Shown piece by piece: positions 1-5,648 of a stretch of 6,714 nucleotides of DNA. Source of the DNA: Actinomycetota bacterium (GTDB taxonomy: Bacteria; Actinomycetota; Actinomycetes; S36-B12); NCBI GenBank assembly GCA_003456155.1, contig DMPC01000143.1:1-6714 (forward strand), given 5' to 3'. The position numbers were made by a program, and so were the translations under genes. Below the pieces are notes generated by a model that saw only the letters and a program-made list of their open reading frames with translations, did not search any database and was not told where the DNA came from. Within the stretch, counting starts at the first letter, position 1. Each line of letters begins with the position of its first letter.

Positions 1-1
1 C

Positions 2-964
2 CCGGCCGTCGCCGCCCATCGGGCGGACGTCATCCGCGCCAGCGGCGCCCAGCGCGTGCTCGACCTGACCGGGGGCCTGGGATTCGACAGCCGCGCCTTC
101 CTGGACGCCGGGCTCGCCGTCATCGCCGTGGAGCGCGACCCCGTCGTCGGCGCGATGCTGGCATTCAACTGTCCCGATGCCACCGTCGTGCAGGCTGATG
201 CCACGCAGCCAGGAGCGCTCGACGGGCTGCTCTCCTCGTTGGACCCCACGGATGTCGTCTTCGTCGACCCCGCGCGGCGCTATCCGGAGGCTGCCCGAGA
301 CGCCATCACCGCTCGGGCGCGGCCTGAGCGGGATCCCGAGAAGTGGTCCCCGCCATGGTCCTGGGTCGCGTCGATCCCCCACCCGCGGGTCGCAGCGAAA
401 GTCGCTCCGGGATTTCGGCCATCGCCAGATTGGCAGGCTCAGTGGATCAGCGCCGATCGCACCGTCGTCGAATGCTCGCTCTACTCCTGGCCCGCAACCC
501 GCACCTCGCGCTCCGCTGTCCTCGTGCGCGATGGTGCGGTCGTCGATGCGGTGGCCGAGGGTCCCGCCCTTGCTGTGACCGGGACCCTGGACGCGTGGCT
601 CATCGAGCCTGATCCGGCGCTCACCGCCGCCGGCGCGATCGGATCACTCCCTGACGCATCGGGACTCGCATGGCTGGGCGAGGGCTCCTCCTGGCTGACC
701 GGTCCCGCGAGCCCGTCTCACCCCGGCCTGCGCGGCTATCGCGTGCTGTCCGAACTGCGTGGCTCATCCCGTCAGCGTCGACGTCAGCTCGAGGACCTCG
801 GAGTGACTCATGCGACGGTGAAGTCGCGAGATGGCCGGATGCGTCCCGCAGAGGTCCTGTCATCGCTCGGCATCACCGAGGGGCTCGAGCACGTGATCGT
901 CGTGACCCGCTGCAGCGGACGGACGGTCACCGTCGTGACGGAACCGGTTCACCTCACCCTCTGA
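2..964 (+). CDS. Class I SAM-dependent methyltransferase with C-terminal THUMP-like domain (5' end missing)
   Basis: The reading frame is open from the first complete codon of the window, so the true start lies to the left. A GTG at position 56 sits inside the conserved fold (VLDLTGGLGFD) and cannot be the start. Visible features, counted from that GTG as residue 1, are SAM-binding motif I (DLTGGLGFDS, 3-12), the acidic loop at the end of strand 2 (AVERDP, 24-29), the motif IV-like DPARR (71-75), KVAPGF (115-120) and EPDPAL (184-189). These are landmarks of the actinobacterial THUMP-like methyltransferases. The C-terminal ~75 residues (GYRVLSELR to TEPVHL) match the THUMP-like domain, including VKSRDG and VVTRCSGR. 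Family resemblance suggests RNA, perhaps tRNA, methylation, but the substrate is not known to me and the THUMP-like label is by homology only. The gene converges with mmuM and its last 16 nt overlap that gene's end. Confidence 0.85.
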   Translation, partial: PAVAAHRADVIRASGAQRVLDLTGGLGFDSRAFLDAGLAVIAVERDPVVGAMLAFNCPDATVVQADATQPGALDGLLSSLDPTDVVFVDPARRYPEAARDAITARARPERDPEKWSPPWSWVASIPHPRVAAKVAPGFRPSPDWQAQWISADRTVVECSLYSWPATRTSRSAVLVRDGAVVDAVAEGPALAVTGTLDAWLIEPDPALTAAGAIGSLPDASGLAWLGEGSSWLTGPASPSHPGLRGYRVLSELRGSSRQRRRQLEDLGVTHATVKSRDGRMRPAEVLSSLGITEGLEHVIVVTRCSGRTVTVVTEPVHLTL

Positions 965-1851
965 TCGGCCAGCGCGCGAATGACGTCGGCATCGGTGCCG
1001 CAGCACCCGCCGATACCGAGAGCACCCGACTGCTGCCACACCTCGACGAGCGCCGGGGCGAAGGGGCCCCGGATGGAGTCATCCCATGACCCGTCATCAG
1101 GGTTCCACGCTCCGCCCGCATTCGGGTAGACCACGACGGGCAGGTCGGTCACCGAGCGCATGCGCATCACCAACGGCGCGACGTGCCGGGGATCACTGCA
1201 GTTGATGCCCACTGCCATGACCGACGGGGCCAGGGTGGCTACGGCGACAGCCTCCTCGATCTCCTGACCGGCGCACGTGTGCGCTTCGTCGGCTGCCGAG
1301 AAGGACATCCACGCCGGAATCCCCGGGTGGTCCGCGAGCACCTCGACCATGGCCCGGGCCTCGTCGACGTCGGGGATCGTCTCGACCGCCAGCAGGTCGG
1401 CTCCGCCGGTCGCCAGGACGGCCAGGCGCTCCCCGTGGAACTCCACGAGCTCGTCGTGGGAGAGGCCGTAGCGTCCGCGGTACTCGGATCCGTCATGGAG
1501 GATCGCGCCGTAGGGTCCCACACTGGCCGCGACCCGGGCTGACGTCCCTTCGGTCGCGCGGCGCGCCGCCTCGATGCTTGAGATCAACGCCGCATCGGCG
1601 CTGCCCGGCGTGAGTCCAGCGGACTCGAAGCCGCGCCGCGACACCTGATAGCTGGCAGAGATGACGACGTCCGCACCGGACGCCACGAAGTCGGCATGTG
1701 CCCGCGTGATGGCCGCTGGGTCCTCGAGCAGGACGCGCCCCGTCCACAGCGGATCAAGCAGTCGGTGCCCGTGTGCCTCCAACTGCGTCGACAGGCCGCC
1801 ATCGAGGACGACGGGCCCCTCGCCGAACAGGTCGAGCCAGAGCGGGTTCAT
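949..1851 (-). CDS. mmuM: Homocysteine S-methyltransferase
   Basis: A 300-residue zinc-dependent methyltransferase of the Pfam S-methyl_trans (betaine/S-methylmethionine-homocysteine methyltransferase) family. It transfers a methyl group, most likely from S-methylmethionine or SAM, to homocysteine to give methionine in the cytoplasm. The N-terminal LDGGLSTQLE (16-25) and LDPLWTG (32-38) resemble MmuM closely. The three zinc/homocysteine ligands are visible as Cys218 (GINCSDP) and Cys283-Cys284 (GGCCGTD). Length is normal for a stand-alone MmuM; there are no folate or cobalamin domains as in MetH. The ATG at 1851 has no Shine-Dalgarno sequence (the preceding bases are CTCTCCC), and no better in-frame start was found nearby. 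The gene lies 57 nt after the tsaD stop codon and may be read from the same transcript or from its own promoter. The methyl donor is inferred from family membership. No mmuP transporter lies next to it in this window. Confidence 0.92.
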   Translation of the reverse strand: MNPLWLDLFGEGPVVLDGGLSTQLEAHGHRLLDPLWTGRVLLEDPAAITRAHADFVASGADVVISASYQVSRRGFESAGLTPGSADAALISSIEAARRATEGTSARVAASVGPYGAILHDGSEYRGRYGLSHDELVEFHGERLAVLATGGADLLAVETIPDVDEARAMVEVLADHPGIPAWMSFSAADEAHTCAGQEIEEAVAVATLAPSVMAVGINCSDPRHVAPLVMRMRSVTDLPVVVYPNAGGAWNPDDGSWDDSIRGPFAPALVEVWQQSGALGIGGCCGTDADVIRALADQRVR

Positions 1852-1877
1852 GGGAGAGACTGTGTCAGACCTGCAGG

Positions 1878-1913
1878 GGTGATGAGTCGCCGAAGACGCC
1901 GGGGACGATCACC
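1878..1913 (-). terminator. Imperfect hairpin at the tsaD stop codon (possible terminator or mRNA processing element)
   Basis: Read on the minus strand, GGTGAT (1913-1908) pairs with ATCACC (1883-1878). Inside, GTC pairs with GAC and CCG with CGG around a 7-nt loop, giving about 12 base pairs broken by one small asymmetric internal loop and one C/C mismatch. The left arm includes the tsaD stop codon. It is not followed by a T-run (next bases CCTGCAGG), so it is not a canonical intrinsic terminator. Actinobacterial terminators often lack U-tracts, which keeps that reading open. It could instead stabilise the upstream mRNA or attenuate mmuM. Confidence 0.3.
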
Positions 1914-2952
1914 AGGAGCGCTGAGTGACCGGCAGGTGCGACGTCGTGGGGAAGTCCAGCGGCGACGGCGCCACGCCGGACGCCACCAGTCGGGATCCGA
2001 GGGCCGCGACCATCGCTCCGTTGTCGGTGCACAGGTCGGGCCGGGGGATGCGCAGCGTGATACCCGCGGCATCACAGCGCGCCTGGGCCATGGCCCTGAG
2101 CCGTGAATTGGCGGCCACACCTCCGCCGATGACGACATGGTCGACCCCGTGGTCGATGCACGCGGATACTGTCCGGGCGGTGAGGACGTCCGCGATGGCC
2201 TCCTGAACGCTGGCGGCGACGTCGGCGACAGGCACGCCCTGACCGGCCGCCTCCCGGGTCGCGATCCAGCGGGCCACCGCGGTCTTGAGCCCGGAGAAGC
2301 TGAAGTCGTACGGGTAGCGCTCTCGGTCCCCGGGCCCGCTGAGGCCCCTCGGGAAGCTGATCGCACTGGCGTCGCCGTCGACAGCCGCCCGATCGATCCA
2401 CGGTCCGCCGGGGAAGGGCAGGCCGAGCAGTCTCGCGACCTTGTCGAAGGCCTCTCCCGCGGCGTCGTCCAGGGTCTGCCCCAGCGGCGTGATGACACTC
2501 GCATCGTCGGTGACCAGAAGCAGGGATGAGTGACCACCCGAGACCAGGAGGCCCACGGTCGGGTCGGCCAGCGGGCCATGCTGCAGCTCGTCGACGACGA
2601 CGTGACTGGCCAGGTGGTTCACGCCGTAGACCGGGATGCCCAGCGCTGCCGAGAGTGCCTTGGCCGTGGCGACCCCCACCAGCAGGGCTCCGATGAGCCC
2701 CGGTCCCGCGGTCACGGCGAGCGCGTCGACGTCGTCGAGAGTGATGCCGGCATCAGTGCACGCACGTCGCAGCGCGGGCTCGATGGCCTCGAGGTGCGAG
2801 CGACTCGCGATCTCTGGAACGACGCCACCGAATCGTGCGTGCTCGTCGACGCTCGACGCGATCTGGTTGGCCAGCAGCTCCTGACCCCGGACGATGCCGA
2901 TACCGGTCTCGTCGCACGACGTCTCGATGCCCAGGATGATCGGCGGGCTCAT
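1909..2952 (-). CDS. tsaD: tRNA N6-threonylcarbamoyladenosine (t6A) transferase subunit TsaD
   Basis: A 347-residue Kae1/TsaD (old name Gcp) protein of the ASKHA fold. It transfers the threonylcarbamoyl group from threonylcarbamoyl-AMP to A37 of ANN-decoding tRNAs, working with TsaB and TsaE. The N-terminal GIETSCDETG (8-17) is the family signature. The metal ligands are the two histidines of NHLASH (His113 and His117) and Asp310 in CTDNGAM. The nucleotide-binding glycine loops are LLVSGGHSS (135-143) and IGGGVAAN (275-282). KVARLLGLPFPGGPWID (171-187) and SFSGLKTA (218-225) are also typical. Length is normal and all key residues are present. The ATG overlaps the rimI stop by 4 nt (ATGA) and is preceded by a strong GGGGAG, so translation is probably both coupled and independently initiated. 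It is the last gene of the tightly overlapped run. Confidence 0.97.
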   Translation of the reverse strand: MSPPIILGIETSCDETGIGIVRGQELLANQIASSVDEHARFGGVVPEIASRSHLEAIEPALRRACTDAGITLDDVDALAVTAGPGLIGALLVGVATAKALSAALGIPVYGVNHLASHVVVDELQHGPLADPTVGLLVSGGHSSLLLVTDDASVITPLGQTLDDAAGEAFDKVARLLGLPFPGGPWIDRAAVDGDASAISFPRGLSGPGDRERYPYDFSFSGLKTAVARWIATREAAGQGVPVADVAASVQEAIADVLTARTVSACIDHGVDHVVIGGGVAANSRLRAMAQARCDAAGITLRIPRPDLCTDNGAMVAALGSRLVASGVAPSPLDFPTTSHLPVTQRSW

Positions 2953-3410
2953 GCTGTGCTCCCCGGTCGCGGCCGGCGCATGACCAGCGCATCGGTGCCG
3001 TCGGGGTAGTAGCGCGGACGACGGCTGATCGCGACAAAGCCCAGTCGTGCATACAGCGTGAGCGCGGCCTCATTGCCATCGCGCACCTCGAGCAGCGTGT
3101 GGGTCACGCCCTCGTCATCAGCCCCTGCCAGCAGGCTGCCCAGCAGCATCCCCGCAATACCCCTCCCCTGGGCCTCGGGGGCCACTCCTACGGTCTGGAC
3201 GTCCGCATCGGGCGGGAGGAGGAACAGTCCCGCGTAGCCGATGACTCGATCGTCGCAGATGGCGACGCAGTACCGCCGGGTCGGCTGGGCCAGTTCACCC
3301 CAGAACTGCTCGATCGACCATGCATCATCGGGAAACAATCGCTCCTCGAGACGACGTACCTCGTCGATCTGCCACCAGCGCATCGGCTCGATCGTCACGA
3401 CGCTGCTCAT
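2949..3410 (-). CDS. rimI: Ribosomal-protein-S18-alanine-type N-acetyltransferase RimI
   Basis: A 153-residue GNAT-fold acetyltransferase. RimI acetylates the N-terminal alanine of ribosomal protein S18; actinobacterial homologues can have broader N-terminal targets. The acetyl-CoA pyrophosphate loop is VGVAPEAQGRGIAGMLL (74-90), of the form Q-x-x-G-x-A/G. The putative catalytic glutamate is Glu108 in LLEVR, and the general acid Tyr120 lies in GNEAALTLYARLGF, 12 residues further on as in characterised RimI. YPDGTDALVM (135-144) is the typical C-terminal strand. The chosen ATG (MSSVVTIEPM) overlaps the tsaB stop in ATGA and gives a normal family length. The frame stays open upstream to 3608, but that extension has low-complexity Arg/Gly/Ala composition and lies across tsaB, so it was rejected. 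The upstream Shine-Dalgarno is weak (GGAC), consistent with coupling to tsaB. The S18 substrate is inferred from the family. Confidence 0.93.
   Translation of the reverse strand: MSSVVTIEPMRWWQIDEVRRLEERLFPDDAWSIEQFWGELAQPTRRYCVAICDDRVIGYAGLFLLPPDADVQTVGVAPEAQGRGIAGMLLGSLLAGADDEGVTHTLLEVRDGNEAALTLYARLGFVAISRRPRYYPDGTDALVMRRPRPGSTA
2959..2964 (-). promoter_or_regulatory. Ribosome binding site of tsaD
   Basis: GGGGAG on the minus strand lies 6 nt before the tsaD ATG and inside the last codons of rimI. It is one of the clearest Shine-Dalgarno sequences in the run and supports the ATG at 2952 as the start. Confidence 0.7.
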
Positions 3411-4075
3411 GATCGGTCCGAGAGGGCAACGGGCACCATCGCATCGGGGCGCCGCAGGTAGAGGGGTCGCGCCGGCAGCAGCGTCGCGCCCAGCAGAGCG
3501 GCTTCCGTGGCTCCCGTGTCGGCGCCGTGGGCGTCGAGGGGCAGCTCCTCCCGACCGGAGGAGGCAGCACCCTGACGAAGCAGATCCTGCACTCCGCGCG
3601 CCACCCACACGGCCGAGGCGGATCCCCGGACGACGTCGGCTCCGACCTCGTCTGCCGGACGCACACGGGGCCCGGCCCGTCGATGCCCTGCCGAGTCGTA
3701 CTGAGCCCAGTAGAGCTCCTTGCGCCGGGCATCGGAGGCCACCTCCACAGGCTCACCCGGATGCTGGTCGAGCACGGCCAGCGCCAGCGCATCGAGGGAG
3801 CACAGACCGAAGACCGGCACGCGCCACGCCGCGCTCATGGCGATCGCCGAGGCGATCCCCACGCGCAGACCGGTGTACGGGCCCGGGCCGACACCGCACG
3901 CGATCGCCGTCACATCAGCCCGCTCAACCGAGGCGACGAGCTCGGCGAGCATGGGCCCGATGACCTCCGCATGGCGCCGCGGGTCCTCATGGGAGAGCTC
4001 GAGCACGACGGCGCCGTCCACATCGATCGCCGCGACCGAGGTGATCGATGTGGAGGTATCGATTGCGATGATCAC
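3407..4075 (-). CDS. tsaB: t6A biosynthesis protein TsaB
   Basis: A roughly 222-residue inactive paralogue of TsaD (YeaZ family, ASKHA fold). It heterodimerises with TsaD and, with TsaE, forms the bacterial threonylcarbamoyl transferase complex. Counting from the GTG at 4075, the N-terminal MIIAIDTSTS (1-10) and GVGPGPYTGLRVG (61-73, the family's GPGSFTGLR motif) are diagnostic. DARRKELYWAQYD (115-127) and the C-terminal PLYLRRPDA (204-212) are common in actinobacterial TsaB. Two GTG starts are possible, at 4084 and 4075. I chose 4075: it gives a 4-nt GTGA overlap with the tsaE stop, a standard N-terminus, and 11-nt spacing to GAGGGG, whereas the start at 4084 leaves only 2 nt. As expected for TsaB, the His-x-x-x-His metal motif of TsaD is absent. 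Confidence 0.94.
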   Translation of the reverse strand: MIIAIDTSTSITSVAAIDVDGAVVLELSHEDPRRHAEVIGPMLAELVASVERADVTAIACGVGPGPYTGLRVGIASAIAMSAAWRVPVFGLCSLDALALAVLDQHPGEPVEVASDARRKELYWAQYDSAGHRRAGPRVRPADEVGADVVRGSASAVWVARGVQDLLRQGAASSGREELPLDAHGADTGATEAALLGATLLPARPLYLRRPDAMVPVALSDRS

Positions 4076-4560
4076 GATGACCACTGCCCCTCGTCGAGGA
4101 GGACCCGCTCCCAGCGGGCATCGCGCGCCGTGAGGGTGACCGTGCGTTCGTCATCATCCGGATCATCGGATCGGGAGATCACGATGTCGAGCCCGCACGG
4201 AGACAGGTCGTCAGCCAATCCACGCCCCCACTCGATCGCCACCACGCTGGAGTCGAGGTCGGCTTCGAGATCGATATCGTCGAGTTCGCCGATCGACCCG
4301 ACGCGATAGGCATCGACGTGCACGAGCGACAGTCCACCACCCGGATGCCGATGGACCCGACTGATGACGAAGGTCGGGCTCGTCACCGCGTCGGTGATGC
4401 CGAGACCCACCGCCAGACCCTGCGTGAAGGTCGTCTTGCCCGCTCCCAGTTCACCGGTGAGCACGAGGACGTCGCCCGCACGGCACTCTCCCGCGACCCG
4501 CCGCGCTATCTCGCGAAGCTGATCCGGTGTGCCTGCGTTCATGTGGACGGACACCGGCAC
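4072..4560 (-). CDS. tsaE: t6A biosynthesis ATPase TsaE
   Basis: A 162-residue P-loop ATPase (YjeE family). It binds the TsaB-TsaD heterodimer, and its ATP hydrolysis resets the complex for further rounds of t6A synthesis. The Walker A motif is GELGAGKTT (36-44), followed by TSPTF (60-64, switch-like), HVDAYR (81-86, with the Walker B-type aspartate Asp83) and AIEWGRGLAD (108-117), the conserved E-W segment of the family. Length is normal. The GTG at 4560 is chosen because it overlaps the hydrolase stop as TAGTG. An ATG at 4542 (six codons in) is the alternative; neither has a strong Shine-Dalgarno, so the start is less certain than for the neighbours. The 3' end overlaps tsaB. Confidence 0.95.
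   Translation of the reverse strand: MPVSVHMNAGTPDQLREIARRVAGECRAGDVLVLTGELGAGKTTFTQGLAVGLGITDAVTSPTFVISRVHRHPGGGLSLVHVDAYRVGSIGELDDIDLEADLDSSVVAIEWGRGLADDLSPCGLDIVISRSDDPDDDERTVTLTARDARWERVLLDEGQWSS
4087..4092 (-). promoter_or_regulatory. Ribosome binding site of tsaB
   Basis: GAGGGG on the minus strand is 11 nt before the GTG at 4075 but only 2 nt before the in-frame GTG at 4084. The spacing favours the inner GTG as the tsaB start. It lies within the last codons of tsaE. Confidence 0.5.
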
Positions 4561-5648
4561 TAGACCGCCGCATCCGCGCCATCGTCCCCGATGTCGCGAC
4601 GCACCCGCGCCAGCAGGTCGAGCAGGCTGGCATCGACCGCGTCAGGCTTCTCGAGCGTCACCATGTGGCCGGAGTCCGGGATGATCACGTACTCGGCACC
4701 GGGCACGCGCGCGATGATCTCGTCGCTCAGGCTCCGCGGCGTCAGGCGATCATCCTCACCGACGACGACGAGAAGTTCCACACGCTCGAACACCGGCAGC
4801 GCCCTGCGCTTGTCGTGCTCCTGAAGCGCCGGCAGGAACTCCGCTACCACGTCAACCGGCGTGGCAGCGACCATGCTGGCGACGAATCGGCTCGCCTGCT
4901 CGGTCGCCGTGGACCCGAACGAGTACATGCGTGTCAGCATCAGGCCCAGGTCGGTGTCCTGCCAGCGCAGTCGATCGATCAGCGGGCTCCACGAGGCCAG
5001 GGCCGCAGCGACCGGTGGCCCGAGTCGGTGGAAGAGCCTGCCCACTCCGACAGGCAGGCCCAGCTCGCCACTGTCCAGGCCGCCCGCGGTCGTCGCGATG
5101 AGGGCCACGCCGAATACCCGCTCACTGAACAGTTCCGGTCGCTGGTCGGCCAGCGCCATCACCGTCATGCCCCCCATGGAGTGGCCGACGAGGATCAGCG
5201 GCCCCGTGGGCGCGATGGCATCGATCACCTCGCCCAGGTCGGTGCCCAGTTGATCGACGTGATGGGTGTCGAAGTCCGCGCGACTGGAGCGCCCATGACT
5301 CCGCTGGTCGTAGAACACCAGTCGGGCGCGGCCTCGCAGGGCAAGGCGCTGGTAGTGCCAGGAGTCCAGGCTCAGTGCGTAGCCGTGCGCGAAGACGATG
5401 GTCAGATCGTCAGGGGCGTCAGGTGCCTCGTCAACCTCGACGTGCAGCAGGGTCCCATCAGCAGTCGACACGAGGTGGATGTCCCCTCGCAGGGCCCCGA
5501 GGCCGGAGTCACCAAAGTTGGTCGATCCGACCGAGCGCATGAACGTCCGCTCCGCCACGGCACCGAGCGCCGCGCCCGCAGCTAGCGCGCCTGCCGCAAG
5601 CAGACCCCGACCTGCAAGGCTCAGCGCCGGCGTGACATCCGGACTCAT
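4560..5648 (-). CDS. Membrane-anchored alpha/beta hydrolase, substrate unknown
   Basis: A 362-residue serine hydrolase of the alpha/beta fold. A hydrophobic Ala/Leu/Gly-rich segment at about residues 10-33, with little positive charge before it, is likely a transmembrane anchor or uncleaved signal; no lipobox cysteine is present. The catalytic domain follows: oxyanion-hole loop AHGY (87-90), DQRSHGRSS (114-122), nucleophile elbow GHSMGG (155-160, Ser157), acid in GEDDRLTP (297-304, Asp299 or Asp300) and His328 in DSGHMV. A cap region lies between about 190 and 280. The full triad suggests an active enzyme. Hydrolases of this type commonly sit between alr and tsaE in actinomycetes, but I know of no established function; cell-envelope ester or lipid hydrolysis is speculation. 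The ATG overlaps the alr stop by 4 nt (ATGA) and has a good AAGG Shine-Dalgarno 7 nt upstream. Confidence 0.88.
   Translation of the reverse strand: MSPDVTPALSLAGRGLLAAGALAAGAALGAVAERTFMRSVGSTNFGDSGLGALRGDIHLVSTADGTLLHVEVDEAPDAPDDLTIVFAHGYALSLDSWHYQRLALRGRARLVFYDQRSHGRSSRADFDTHHVDQLGTDLGEVIDAIAPTGPLILVGHSMGGMTVMALADQRPELFSERVFGVALIATTAGGLDSGELGLPVGVGRLFHRLGPPVAAALASWSPLIDRLRWQDTDLGLMLTRMYSFGSTATEQASRFVASMVAATPVDVVAEFLPALQEHDKRRALPVFERVELLVVVGEDDRLTPRSLSDEIIARVPGAEYVIIPDSGHMVTLEKPDAVDASLLDLLARVRRDIGDDGADAAV

Noticed and set aside
1870..1877. Perfect 8-bp palindrome CCTGCAGG upstream of mmuM considered as an operator
   Set aside because: Too short and found only once here. It equals a common restriction-site sequence, and nothing ties it to a regulator.
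1852..1908. SAM or cobalamin riboswitch controlling mmuM
   Set aside because: The gap is only 57 nt, shorter than known riboswitch aptamers plus expression platform, and shows no matching conserved core.
1848..2579. 243-codon open frame on the - strand in another phase of tsaD
   Set aside because: Its product is Arg/Pro/Ser-rich, and the tsaD frame carries all catalytic motifs of a full-length enzyme.
3411..3608. N-terminal extension of rimI by 66 codons
   Set aside because: Composition is Arg/Gly/Ala low-complexity, it lies wholly over tsaB, and the start at 3410 gives family length and an ATGA overlap.
3527..4309. Open frame of 260 codons on the + strand opposite tsaB and tsaE
   Set aside because: Low-complexity Arg/Asp/His-rich translation with no motifs, fully covered by the well-supported tsaB/tsaE frames.
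4527..5585. Long open frame (352 codons) on the + strand opposite the hydrolase and part of tsaE
   Set aside because: Antisense to clearly real genes. It is rich in Arg, Gln and His with no recognisable domain; such shadows are expected in high-GC DNA where stop codons are rare.
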